Positions 44,416 to 53,115 of a stretch of 64,000 bases of DNA are shown in pieces (the first letter of the stretch is position 1; every line of letters begins with the position of its first letter). Location of the stretch: positions 2,542,001 to 2,606,000 of the forward strand of contig NZ_QRGB01000001.1 of assembly GCF_003449035.1 (NCBI RefSeq), in the 5' to 3' direction. The position numbers and the translations under genes were made by a program. Origin of the DNA: Pedobacter indicus. Its GTDB lineage: Bacteria > Bacteroidota > Bacteroidia > Sphingobacteriales > Sphingobacteriaceae. The notes beneath the pieces are model-generated. The model was not told the origin of the DNA. It was given only the letters and a program-made list of their open reading frames with translations, and searched no databases.

Positions 44416-45780
44416 ATGATGAATAAAACAGTTGTTATTGATATAGTAGGACTTTCTTCGTCGGTGATAAGTGAACATACACCTTTTTTAAAAGACTACA
44501 GCAAACGGAAAAACCTTCGGACTATCAAGCCCATGTTACCTGCGGTAACAACTTCTGTCCAGTCAACTTATTTAACTGGAAAATGGCCAAGCGAACACGG
44601 TATAGTAGGAAACGGATGGTATGATCGGACGGATAACGAACAAAAATTCTGGAAGCAATCGAACAAACTAGTGCAAGCTGAAAATATTTGGGATCGAGCA
44701 AAACGTGAAGATCCGACTTTTACGGTATCTCAAATGTTTTGGTGGTACAATATGTACTCTACAGCTGATTACACCTGTACACCTCGCCCTAATTATTTGG
44801 CGGATGGTCGAAAAATACCTGATTGTTATGCGAAACCTTCTTCGCTACGGGATGAGCTGCAAGATAGGCTCGGACAGTTTCCACTGTTTAAATTTTGGGG
44901 TGCTGGTGCTAATATTGAATCGACCCGTTGGATCGCAGATGCTTCCAAGATCACCGATGATAAATACGACCCTACCCTCACCCTTATCTATTTACCTCAT
45001 CTTGACTACTGCCAACAGAAATTTGGGCCAGATCTTTCAAAAATCTCAAAAGAGCTAAATGAAATAGATTCCGTTGTCAAAGACTTAGTAGAATTTTACG
45101 AACAAAAAAATGCCAATATTATCTTATTGTCTGAATATGGCATTTGTCCTTCCAATAAACCTATTCATTTGAACCGCCAATTTAGAAAAGCGGGGCTACT
45201 TAATATAAGAGTTGAAAGAGGTTTGGAACTTATGGACATGGGCGAGTCGAAGGCTTTTGTGATCGCAGACCATCAAATAGCTCACGTATATATTAACGAC
45301 GACTCAGTTCGGCAGAAAGTCCAGAAAATTCTGGAAGATACTCCTGGAATTAACCTTATCTTGGATAAAACGGCTCAGAAAGAGTACCATATTGATCATG
45401 AGCGGTCAGGCGATCTTGTTATTATGGCTGATCCAGATTATTGGTTTACCTATTACTTCTGGCTGGATGATGCTGTAGCCCCTGACTACGCGCGCTGTGT
45501 TGACATCCATAAAAAACCGGGTTATGACCCTGTGGAAGTATTTATGACTTCGAAACTTCGGGCAGGCTATAAACTGTTGCGGAAGAAACTAGGGTTTAGA
45601 TATGTACTGGACATCGTTCCGTTAGATGCAACATTAATCCAAGGCTCTCATGGAAGCACGGCCATCGACGACCAATACCATCCGATATTGATCACCGAAC
45701 AGCCAGTAGACTATCAAGACATTAAGGCGATCGATGTCTATGAAATTATTTGGAACGAATTGCACCGGCGGAATCCATAA
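44416..45780 (+). CDS. eboF: EboF-like alkaline-phosphatase-superfamily protein
   Basis: A 454-residue protein of the type I phosphodiesterase/nucleotide pyrophosphatase fold. An N-terminal Asp (VIDIVG, about residue 9) and the catalytic Thr region PAVTTSVQSTYLTGKWPSEHG (about 44-64) are present. LPHLDYCQQKFG and the C-terminal GSHGSTAIDDQYHP supply other metal ligands. The usual DHG motif reads SEYGI, so two metal ligands are altered. It has no signal peptide. It is last in the ebo cluster, 43 bases before the universal-stress gene, and probably removes or transfers a phosphate or nucleotide group in the same pathway. Confidence 0.83.
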   Translation: MMNKTVVIDIVGLSSSVISEHTPFLKDYSKRKNLRTIKPMLPAVTTSVQSTYLTGKWPSEHGIVGNGWYDRTDNEQKFWKQSNKLVQAENIWDRAKREDPTFTVSQMFWWYNMYSTADYTCTPRPNYLADGRKIPDCYAKPSSLRDELQDRLGQFPLFKFWGAGANIESTRWIADASKITDDKYDPTLTLIYLPHLDYCQQKFGPDLSKISKELNEIDSVVKDLVEFYEQKNANIILLSEYGICPSNKPIHLNRQFRKAGLLNIRVERGLELMDMGESKAFVIADHQIAHVYINDDSVRQKVQKILEDTPGINLILDKTAQKEYHIDHERSGDLVIMADPDYWFTYYFWLDDAVAPDYARCVDIHKKPGYDPVEVFMTSKLRAGYKLLRKKLGFRYVLDIVPLDATLIQGSHGSTAIDDQYHPILITEQPVDYQDIKAIDVYEIIWNELHRRNP

Positions 45781-45822
45781 AAAATAGTAACTTTAAAGTA
45801 TATCCTAAATAGCAGCTTATAC

Positions 45823-46671
45823 ATGGAAAAAATATTAGTACCGACAGATTTTTCAAATAATTCGAAATCAGGTCTTCGTTTCGCCATACGCCTTGCAGCC
45901 CGTAATAAATCAACGCTGGTTTTTGTGCATACAACTCAGATCAAAAGGGAGCTAAAAGAAGCTGATGAAGCAGAGTTTGAAAAGCACAAACAGGAACAAA
46001 TAGAAAAAAAACGCGATAAGCTTCAGCGTTTCATTCAAGGAGTTTATCGTTCGTTAAAGATGGATGAAGGAGAATATACTTGTGAGATTATTGAGGGCAT
46101 CAAAGCCGATGTCAGTCTAATTGATTACTGTAAAAAATACAGCGATATTGCTTTTATTGTGATTAGCACGCGCGGAGCGAGCTTTGTAAACAAAGTATTA
46201 GGGACAAATACAGGTAACTTAATCACAAAATCGCCAGTACCGGTCATTGCTGTTCCTAAAGACTACCGCTCAAAACCTTTAAGAAACGTTCTCTATTCTA
46301 CGGATCTAGAAAATCTACAAAGAGAATTTGATACCGTCTTAGAATTTGCTAAGCCCCGTGGACTCTCTGTCGAGGTATTGCACTTCGCTACACCTTCTAG
46401 TCTAGACCATCAAAATGAACTGAATAACCTCGAGCTAACAGCAGGTTATCCTGTAAAAATATGGAAAGAAAAAGCTGACATCAATCATTCGATGATCCAT
46501 AACCTTCAGCTGCAGATCGATAAGATTAAACCGTCTATGGTGGCCCTATTTACAAACCAACAGCGAACTTTTTTCGAAAAACTATTTCTTTCGAGCATGG
46601 CAGAAGCACTTTCGTTTAAAAGCCAAGTGCCATTGCTGGTATTCAACAAACAAGTGAATTTTAAAAATTGA
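45823..46671 (+). CDS. Universal stress protein family (tandem domain)
   Basis: A 282-residue cytoplasmic protein with two Usp domains. The first (1 to about 145) has the complete nucleotide-binding signature (KILVPTDFSNNSKSGLRFA at the start and GTNTGNLITKSPVPVIAVP at the end). The second (about 150-280) is degenerate, with LRNVLYSTDLENLQ and AEALSFKSQVPLLVF. It follows eboF on the same strand and its 3' end overlaps the convergent CBM9-like gene by 11 bases. A possible -7 box (TAACTTTA, near 45787) has one mismatch. Probable role in stress adaptation. Confidence 0.88.
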   Translation: MEKILVPTDFSNNSKSGLRFAIRLAARNKSTLVFVHTTQIKRELKEADEAEFEKHKQEQIEKKRDKLQRFIQGVYRSLKMDEGEYTCEIIEGIKADVSLIDYCKKYSDIAFIVISTRGASFVNKVLGTNTGNLITKSPVPVIAVPKDYRSKPLRNVLYSTDLENLQREFDTVLEFAKPRGLSVEVLHFATPSSLDHQNELNNLELTAGYPVKIWKEKADINHSMIHNLQLQIDKIKPSMVALFTNQQRTFFEKLFLSSMAEALSFKSQVPLLVFNKQVNFKN

Positions 46672-47314
46672 AATTTACTTGACCGAAGTATTCAGGCAGG
46701 TGAAAATTAGGTTCATCGGCCTGAATTGGCGACCAAGAAATGTAATGTGGTTCCGGAAGCATATCTCCACATTTATAAAAGTTAGCCATTGCTTTTCTTC
46801 CTTTCAAGCTGGACACACTTTCCTCTTTAAAAAGCTCTATGGGGATATAAATCATAAGGCTCCATTTAACATCTTCACCTCTGCCATTCTTAGAGATATT
46901 TGAAAAAGTTTTAATTTGGTGGATGCGTTCTGAAGACAGGCGCTGTCTTTGAGTTTTGTCATTCGTTCCATAGCCTACTAAACCAATACCGATAGCATTA
47001 AACTCGAGGTTATAATAATGTTGATCAGAGAAGGAAATAAAAAACTCAACGCAACTATCTTCGTAAACAGGCTGATTACTTTCGTAATTATTTATCCGTA
47101 ATACACTTTCCTGAACATCGAAGCGAACAAAAATAGCCTCTTCGCTATAAGCGATATTAAATGTTACATTCGGTTTATACGGAAAGTCAACCCAGGACAC
47201 ACAGTCTAGCTTATGCGTTGGTAATTGTTCAGCTAGCTTTTTAAGTAGATCCTTATCGGGATCTAGTTCGTCCGAAAAACTTACATCCAGTGTTTTCATA
47301 TTCTTAATTTTCAT
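46661..47314 (-). CDS. CBM9-like carbohydrate-binding family protein
   Basis: A 217-residue protein with the fold of family 9-like carbohydrate-binding modules: VSWVDFPYKPNVTFNIAY, IFVRFDVQESVLRI, EDSCVEFFISFSDQHYYNLEFNAIGI and a C-terminal YISWSPIQADEPNFHLPEYFG. No signal peptide is seen, so it may be cytoplasmic or a degenerate enzyme-associated module. Its first ATG overlaps the kinase stop by 11 bases; a second ATG at 47299 lies just after it. It is probably cotranscribed with the kinase and under the same LacI-type control. Confidence 0.78.
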   Translation of the reverse strand: MKIKNMKTLDVSFSDELDPDKDLLKKLAEQLPTHKLDCVSWVDFPYKPNVTFNIAYSEEAIFVRFDVQESVLRINNYESNQPVYEDSCVEFFISFSDQHYYNLEFNAIGIGLVGYGTNDKTQRQRLSSERIHQIKTFSNISKNGRGEDVKWSLMIYIPIELFKEESVSSLKGRKAMANFYKCGDMLPEPHYISWSPIQADEPNFHLPEYFGQVNFNF

Positions 47315-48425
47315 CTACCGCTAAAGTATATTTAGCTGCTTCAGTTTGAATAATTTCCTCCAGTTCATTTTGATGCAATTCAACTTCATTTGCAAGTTTT
47401 AGCTGCGCCCGTGTTCTCTGAAGGTTATGATGTTCATGTTGGATTTTGTAATACGTATCGCCTTCTAAATAATCAGTCAGAAACCGAACCGACTGCATGT
47501 ATGGAAAAAGTAGTACCCCTTGCAACAAAGAGCTCACTTCATTCTTCGTTAGAAACTGATGAGCCGCTTCTAAGTAACCTTTAGTATAGGCTCTGAATAA
47601 TGGAATATTTAGCTGAATCTTAGAAAGGTCAGCTTCATCCTCAGCAGCCCTGTTAATAATGGTTCGAATAGCATCTCCAAAGTCGTAAGCCACATAACCA
47701 GGCATAACGGTATCTAAATCAATAACGCATTGTGCTTTATCATTCTTATCGAGCAATATATTGTTGAACTTCGTATCATTGTGTGTAATTCTCAAAGGCA
47801 GTTCGCCACGAGCTGCCATTTGAAGAATGGTGCCCATTTGATTCTCGCGTTCAAGAATATATTTTATTTCGGTTTCTACATCCTTTTTTCGGTTAGCTAT
47901 ATCGTTTTTGAGCGCGGTATGGAAATTTCTTAGTCGAAATTCTATGTTGCAAAAGTTAGGTATCGTATAATCTATTTTCCCAGGATCAAGATCCGCCAAC
48001 ATGGCCTGAAAGTTACCGAAAGCTCTCCCTCCTTCCTCAGCCTGACTTTCCGTTTCAAGAATATCATAACTTCGGGTATCCTTAATAAGAATCATCAAGC
48101 GCCAATATTTATCATCTTCATCAATATAATATAGCTTCTGATCTTTTGTAGGGATAATCTTCAATACCTTTTGATCGATATCTGGATGATCTGTCATTTT
48201 TTTCTGAAGATGATCGGTTACTTTCTTTATATTGTCCATTAGCACCTCAACATCCTTAAAAACGAAATTATTAATGCGCTGTAAAAGATATTCCGGACCC
48301 TCAGCCCGATCTGTTGAAACTCGATAGGTGTCATTGATATGTCCTGACCCAAATTCAGTAATTGAAACTGGATTCCCTTCGATATTAAACTGTTCTGCAA
48401 TTTTTAAATTTGAAGAAATCCCCAT
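47304..48425 (-). CDS. Aminoglycoside phosphotransferase-fold sugar kinase (NahK-like)
   Basis: A 373-residue kinase of the aminoglycoside/choline phosphotransferase fold. The catalytic loop is ITHNDTKFNNILLDKNDKA (about 213-231), where the Asp of HND is the catalytic base, and the metal-binding Asp is in VIDLDTVMPGYVAYDFGD. The N-terminus ITEFGSGHINDTY and YLLQRINNFVF resemble N-acetylhexosamine 1-kinases. With the GH109-like gene divergent beside it, the kinase probably phosphorylates a released N-acetylhexosamine at C1 or a related sugar. The exact substrate is inference. Confidence 0.8.
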   Translation of the reverse strand: MGISSNLKIAEQFNIEGNPVSITEFGSGHINDTYRVSTDRAEGPEYLLQRINNFVFKDVEVLMDNIKKVTDHLQKKMTDHPDIDQKVLKIIPTKDQKLYYIDEDDKYWRLMILIKDTRSYDILETESQAEEGGRAFGNFQAMLADLDPGKIDYTIPNFCNIEFRLRNFHTALKNDIANRKKDVETEIKYILERENQMGTILQMAARGELPLRITHNDTKFNNILLDKNDKAQCVIDLDTVMPGYVAYDFGDAIRTIINRAAEDEADLSKIQLNIPLFRAYTKGYLEAAHQFLTKNEVSSLLQGVLLFPYMQSVRFLTDYLEGDTYYKIQHEHHNLQRTRAQLKLANEVELHQNELEEIIQTEAAKYTLAVDEN

Positions 48426-48531
48426 TATATACTTATAGATTTTGCTTTTTTCATTTGTTTCTTGATGTCACTTATTGGACAGGGTTGCAATATCCGATTT
48501 TGAATTTTATTTTCATAGTTTAAAAAAAACG

Positions 48532-48541
48532 CAATCGATTG
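48532..48541. promoter_or_regulatory. Putative LacI-family operator 1
   Basis: CAATCGATTG is a perfect palindrome with the central CG typical of LacI-family operators. It lies between the divergent kinase and GH109-like genes, upstream of the only LacI-type regulator in the window (50013). Confidence 0.6.
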
Positions 48542-48562
48542 ATCGTAAAACTTTACTTTGCG

Positions 48563-48572
48563 CAACCGATTG
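48563..48572. promoter_or_regulatory. Putative LacI-family operator 2
   Basis: CAACCGATTG differs from operator 1 in one base and is centred 31 bp from it, about three helical turns, so two dimers could lie on the same face. A near-consensus -7 box (TTACTTTG, 48553-48560) lies between the operators. Confidence 0.55.
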
Positions 48573-48633
48573 ACTTTGTAACGATCTGTTTCTAATATTA
48601 GGATTGTATCTATCTGGATCGTACTTTTAACGC

Positions 48634-49986
48634 ATGGATAGAAAAACATTTATAAAAACAGGAGGTATTGCTGCTGCGGGGTCAACAGTACTTAGTCCCC
48701 AAAATATCTTTGCTAAATCAAAAAAGGGTATCATTCGCTTAGGGTTTATTGGTGTCGGGATGCGCGGTCGAAACCACGTGGCGATAGCATTAAATCGTGA
48801 CGATGTGAATGTCGTTTCTATATGTGACACGCAGGAAGATTCTCTTGCTAGATGCCGAAAGCAATTTAAAGAAAAAAGCAAGAAGGCTCCGAAGGAATAT
48901 ACTGGCGGATTGGATGCTTATAAAAGAATGTTGGAGCGGGAGAAGCTAGATGCAGTAATTATTTCTACTCCATGGCAATTTCATCACGAACAAGCGATCA
49001 ATTCTATGAAAGCCGGTGTCTACGTTGGTTGTGAGGTAATCGCAGGCTTGACATTAGATGAGCACTGGGATATCGTGAAAACTTCTGAAGCTACGGGAAT
49101 ACCTTATATGTGTTTGGAGAATGTTGCTTATCGGAGAGACGTCATGGCGGTTTTAAACATGGTTCGTCAGGGTCTGTTCGGTGAAATCATCCATCTTGAA
49201 GGTGGTTATCAACACGATTTGCGGGAAGTACTTTTTAACGATGGCAAACAACCCTATGGCGGCGGAGTTGAATTTGGGGACAAGGGTTATAGTGAGGCGC
49301 AATGGAGAACGCAATTTAATATTGATTTAGACGGCGACCTATACCCTACTCATGGCTTAGGCCCAGCAATGCACTTTGCTGATATAAATCACGGGAACCG
49401 AATTACCAAAGTTGTTTCATTTTCGAGTAAAGCACGTGGTTTAGCAGACTATATCGAAAAGAAATCACCAGGACATCCAAATGCTAAAATCGATTTCAAG
49501 AATGGTGATATCACCACATCGCTTATGACTTGTGTTAATGGAGAAACAATTGAGATAAAGCATGATGTGCACCTAGCCAGACCTTACTCTATCGGTCTGC
49601 GTGTTCAAGGAACGAACGGTATCTGGATGGACGTTAACCAAGGGATGTATATCGAGGGAAAAGCCGCAAAAAGTCACGTTTGGGACAAAGCTGATGAATG
49701 GATAAAGAAATATGATCACCCTCTCTGGAAAAAATACGAGCATCTGGCAACCGGATCGGGACATGGTGGAATGGACTGGTTTGTCGACAATGCATTCTTT
49801 GAGTCGGTAAAACAACAGAGACAAACACCTATTGATGTGTACGATTCAGTAACAATGAGCGCGTTATTCCCATTGTCAATACAATCAGTTAAAGAAGGCA
49901 ATAAAACACTTGATTTTCCAGATTTCACCAACGGGAAATGGAAAACAAGTAAACCTGTCTTTGCGTTGGATGACAGCGGTTTTTAA
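48634..49986 (+). CDS. GH109-like GFO/IDH-fold glycosidase
   Basis: A 450-residue protein of the GFO/IDH fold. The N-terminus MDRKTFIKTGGIAAAGS is a Tat-like export signal, although with RK rather than RR. The NAD motif is IRLGFIGVGMRGRNHV (about 34-49). GH109 enzymes use tightly bound NAD in a redox-hydrolytic mechanism on alpha-N-acetylgalactosaminides. The conserved-looking segments GCEVIAGLTLDEHWD, ATGSGHGGMDWFVD and HGLGPAMHFADINHG fit that family. The divergent NahK-like kinase and nearby LacI regulator suggest an N-acetylhexosamine pathway. Hydrolytic activity is not proven. Confidence 0.83.
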   Translation: MDRKTFIKTGGIAAAGSTVLSPQNIFAKSKKGIIRLGFIGVGMRGRNHVAIALNRDDVNVVSICDTQEDSLARCRKQFKEKSKKAPKEYTGGLDAYKRMLEREKLDAVIISTPWQFHHEQAINSMKAGVYVGCEVIAGLTLDEHWDIVKTSEATGIPYMCLENVAYRRDVMAVLNMVRQGLFGEIIHLEGGYQHDLREVLFNDGKQPYGGGVEFGDKGYSEAQWRTQFNIDLDGDLYPTHGLGPAMHFADINHGNRITKVVSFSSKARGLADYIEKKSPGHPNAKIDFKNGDITTSLMTCVNGETIEIKHDVHLARPYSIGLRVQGTNGIWMDVNQGMYIEGKAAKSHVWDKADEWIKKYDHPLWKKYEHLATGSGHGGMDWFVDNAFFESVKQQRQTPIDVYDSVTMSALFPLSIQSVKEGNKTLDFPDFTNGKWKTSKPVFALDDSGF

Positions 49987-50001
49987 GCGAGTTTAATTAC
50001 T

Positions 50002-50053
50002 TAAGTTACCCTTTACAATGAATCCAAATGGATAAGTTTTGAAGGGTAACTTA
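50002..50053. terminator. Inverted repeat between convergent GH109-like and LacI genes
   Basis: TAAGTTACCCTT (50002-50013) and AAGGGTAACTTA (50042-50053) form a perfect 12-bp stem with a 28-base loop, overlapping the LacI stop. No long T tract follows, so termination is plausible but not certain. Confidence 0.45.
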
Positions 50054-51026
50054 TTAGCTTATTGTCAACACCCTGTCGTTCATTGATTAAATCAAAAAGG
50101 ATGGCTGCGGCCTTTTCTGCTTGTTTGCCAGCGAATTGTTCAATAGACGCCATGGGTTTATTCTCTATATGGTTCCAGATTGGAAAGTTTGAAAAACTGA
50201 TAAACGAAACATCCTGATTAATATTTAAACCTCTCTCTTTCGCAACTTTCATTGTATCCAGCGCTACGTAATCACTAAAACAAATAATTGCTGATGGTCG
50301 GTTTGGAAGTGCAATCAATTCACTCATCACCCGCTTGTTATCCTCTTCACTGAGATCACTCGTAAATACGTAATCTTTATTAAAAAGAATATTGTTTTTC
50401 TTTAGCCCTTGTTTATACCCTTCCAAGCGTTCTTTACTCGCCAGCAAGGTTTTCGGGCCATTGATCAGTGCAATCTGATTATGTCCACATGAAACAAAGG
50501 TATCGATAGCCTCCATAATTCCTGGTTTGAGATCTGATACAATACGGATCACGTCAGCACGATCAGGAACACAGTCAAAAAACACGATCGGAATGCCAGC
50601 TTTCCCCAGTGTTTCGATAAATTCAAAATTGGACGTATTCTTGCCTACCGATACGATAATACCATCAACCCGGTGTTTACGTAACGTTTCGAGAATCCGA
50701 GACTGGCGCTTTTCATCATCCAAAGATTGCCCAAGTATTACTGTATAATCCTCTTCAGTTGCTTTATTCTCAATTGCGCTAATTGCAGTGCTAAAAAAAG
50801 ATTCTGATAAACTCGGTAATACCACACCGATCGTGAAGGTTTTTTGTTGCTTAAAGAAAATAGCCCGATTGTTTGGTTCATAATTAAGCTCTTCTGCCAG
50901 CTTCTTGACCCTCATTGTTGTCACTAAGCCAATGCTGGGGTGATCCTTTAAAGCTCTGGAAACAGTTGATGTTGATAATTTCAATCTTTTGGCTATCTCT
51001 TTTAGGGTCGGTGGCGCGTTCTTCAT
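50013..51026 (-). CDS. LacI-family transcriptional regulator
   Basis: A 337-residue regulator. The N-terminal helix-turn-helix reads TLKEIAKRLKLSTSTVSRALKDHPSIG (about 6-32), with hinge helix VKKLAEELNYEPN. The effector domain is a periplasmic-binding-protein fold (TIGVVLPSLSESFFSTAIS; DGIIVSVGK; ALINGP; SAIICFSDYVALDTMK). It is convergent with the GH109-like gene and is the likely regulator of that gene and of the divergent kinase through the two palindromes at 48532 and 48563. The inducer is probably a sugar released by the pathway. Confidence 0.93.
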   Translation of the reverse strand: MKNAPPTLKEIAKRLKLSTSTVSRALKDHPSIGLVTTMRVKKLAEELNYEPNNRAIFFKQQKTFTIGVVLPSLSESFFSTAISAIENKATEEDYTVILGQSLDDEKRQSRILETLRKHRVDGIIVSVGKNTSNFEFIETLGKAGIPIVFFDCVPDRADVIRIVSDLKPGIMEAIDTFVSCGHNQIALINGPKTLLASKERLEGYKQGLKKNNILFNKDYVFTSDLSEEDNKRVMSELIALPNRPSAIICFSDYVALDTMKVAKERGLNINQDVSFISFSNFPIWNHIENKPMASIEQFAGKQAEKAAAILFDLINERQGVDNKLISYPSKLIHLDSL

Positions 51027-51063
51027 AGCTTGTTATTGAGTCATCCAATTTAATAAAAAAAAC

Positions 51064-52494
51064 TCACTTAAGAGAAAAGTAATACATATCCCGATTCCCA
51101 CGTAAATCCAGTTTTTTATTAAGTACTGACTTCCTAGTATCAACTCCCTTTCGGGTCATTAGCAAATTATTCCCATTCGTAAAAGTACCCGTTTCAGCGT
51201 AATGCAGAGCCTCTCTCAACAAAGGGTCATTCTGATCACCCCAATTTTTGGTCAAATCTTCAGACACATCTTTATCCACTGGCATCCCCTCATAATAATC
51301 TGTTTCACCATCTGCGTTAATAGTCTTAAACGAAACCGCATAAAGATCATTTTGCATAATAGAAACAGCATAAAACCCAACAGGCTTACCATAGGTAGTA
51401 CCCTCACCTATTAACTGTACATCAGTATATGGTTTTAAATTATTTATAAGGAGCTCACTTGCTGACGCAGTACCCTCTGTAACCAAAAAGTAGATCCGTG
51501 TTGGATTCAGTGAATTCGTCTTTTTAAAATTTACCGGGCCAAAAATAGGTTCATTTCGCTCCTCGTCATCGTTCTTCAGAATTTCATTAGTACCATAACG
51601 GTACATCAACGAACTGTTGGACACCGCCAAAGGCGCCAACAAGTTGGATAAATCTTCGGCAGTGATAACTGCGCCTCCCCCATTATAACGAAGATCGACA
51701 ATAACTTCCTGAACACCCGCACCTTGAAATTCATCACAAACCTCCCGAAGTCTTTTCATTACCTCCGTTTCCCTTCCTAAATCATCTTTTGTAGAAACAA
51801 AAGATTCAAGAACAAAATATCCTACTTTTTTTTCACCAACGGCATAGATATTCGAATAAAATACTGGATCCAAAAAGAAAACTTTGCGCTCTAGAGAAGT
51901 TGTCACTGTAGTTCCATCCGGCTTTTTAAGTTCCAGGCTAATTGACTCCTCATCCAGTGCATTAAAAATAAAGGCATAGTCGTTCGGCTCGTGCAGCCTA
52001 TTATCCAAATTTGAGTTACCATTAATAGACAGGATATGGAAACCGCGCTCGATACCAGCCTCATCTGCCGGCGAACCTGGATAAACCATTTTCACATACA
52101 GATCAGTTTCATTCTGATACCGGACATCAAAGCCAAAACTCCCTAACCTTCCCTCTCTGATCTCTTGATCCACCGCACCACTACGGTCAAGAAAACTAAA
52201 ACGATCGAGCTTTATACCGGTTACAGGATCTTTAGAGTATTCCGTTAGAGCCGCTAACACATGTTCAGCACTCTTATAGTTTTTGGTCGGAAAACTAGTC
52301 GGGAGTTGCTCTTGCCAAAGGTACATGTAATAGGTATAGAGATAGACCGAGTCCTTTAATTTATCTTCTCTGGTGTTTTCACGAACGGGTTTAGGTAAGA
52401 CACGAGGAACTTCTGTCTTCGAACATGATGGAAAGAGGAAGACACAAACTAAGGTGAAAAGCATCAATGATCGAACCAACCCCAATAGTGACAT
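51064..52494 (-). CDS. S41-family C-terminal processing protease, lipoprotein
   Basis: A 476-residue lipoprotein protease. The signal peptide ends in FLFPSCSKTE. A PDZ domain (about 110-200; YPGSPADEAGIERGFHILSING) precedes the S41 catalytic domain: VIVDLRYNGGGAVI, TEGTASASELLINNL with the likely nucleophile Ser, and LIGEGTTYGKPVG with the likely Lys. A short region follows to the C-terminus (MTRKGVDTRKS). Such proteases process or degrade periplasmic proteins. It ends the likely run of genes from the LolD-like ATPase, through the small protein and the HAD-like gene. Confidence 0.9.
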   Translation of the reverse strand: MSLLGLVRSLMLFTLVCVFLFPSCSKTEVPRVLPKPVRENTREDKLKDSVYLYTYYMYLWQEQLPTSFPTKNYKSAEHVLAALTEYSKDPVTGIKLDRFSFLDRSGAVDQEIREGRLGSFGFDVRYQNETDLYVKMVYPGSPADEAGIERGFHILSINGNSNLDNRLHEPNDYAFIFNALDEESISLELKKPDGTTVTTSLERKVFFLDPVFYSNIYAVGEKKVGYFVLESFVSTKDDLGRETEVMKRLREVCDEFQGAGVQEVIVDLRYNGGGAVITAEDLSNLLAPLAVSNSSLMYRYGTNEILKNDDEERNEPIFGPVNFKKTNSLNPTRIYFLVTEGTASASELLINNLKPYTDVQLIGEGTTYGKPVGFYAVSIMQNDLYAVSFKTINADGETDYYEGMPVDKDVSEDLTKNWGDQNDPLLREALHYAETGTFTNGNNLLMTRKGVDTRKSVLNKKLDLRGNRDMYYFSLK

Positions 52495-52497
52495 ATT

Positions 52498-53115
52498 TTA
52501 GTCCATTAATAAGGAAACATCTAGAAAATCAATACCCAAGTCATGACAAACACTCCGATCATGATCTGAACGTCCAATAAATAGCAAATTGCTCTGCTTT
52601 AGTTTATTTTCCTCAAGCAAATACTGTAAAGGTTCCTGCTTTTTTACGATTTTAATTTCATCATAAAAGTACACTTTCAGATATTTTTCCAAGCCCTCCC
52701 AGTCCGTATACTTGATTTTATTAAGCTGTATCAAAGGATTACCTTTCGTTAAGATAAATATATCCTTTCGCTCATCGCGAATGGAGCGAAGGAGCCGAAG
52801 CAAATTCGGGTATAAAATCAAGCGGAGCGGCAGTTGGGCATCGACCGCCATTTTATTGAAATTGGCCCGATACTTTTCGTCGATTCCAAATACTTGCGAA
52901 GCGCGATCAAACAGATCCTCTGTCCCATGAGCTTCATATGCTTTCTTGAGAAAAGAAGTCAACTCGGCAGCAAGGGGCGTACCTTCCGTGTATTCTAATA
53001 AGTTTGCGAAAAGATAGTAAACCTGCAGATCATAATCTTTTACCGGATAAAGCACATCATCCAATTCGAACACAAAAGCAGATTTTCCGATTCCTATCTC
53101 CGACAATTCAATCAT
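52498..53115 (-). CDS. HAD-like protein with altered nucleophile
   Basis: A 205-residue HAD-fold protein. Motif I reads FELDDVLYPVKDY at residues 16-28, where canonical enzymes have FDLDDTLY; the nucleophilic Asp is Glu here. Motif II/III regions (FILTKGNPLIQLNKI, and KQSNLLFIGRSDHDRSVCHDLG) look normal. The Asp-to-Glu change suggests weak or absent phosphatase activity. The gene overlaps the small gene upstream by four bases and ends 4 bases before the S41 protease gene. Confidence 0.78.
   Translation of the reverse strand: MIELSEIGIGKSAFVFELDDVLYPVKDYDLQVYYLFANLLEYTEGTPLAAELTSFLKKAYEAHGTEDLFDRASQVFGIDEKYRANFNKMAVDAQLPLRLILYPNLLRLLRSIRDERKDIFILTKGNPLIQLNKIKYTDWEGLEKYLKVYFYDEIKIVKKQEPLQYLLEENKLKQSNLLFIGRSDHDRSVCHDLGIDFLDVSLLMD

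Noticed and set aside
48425-48649. 74-residue minus-strand open frame upstream of the kinase
   Set aside because: It crosses the operator region and the start of the GH109-like gene, is rich in Lys and Ile, and has no family match.
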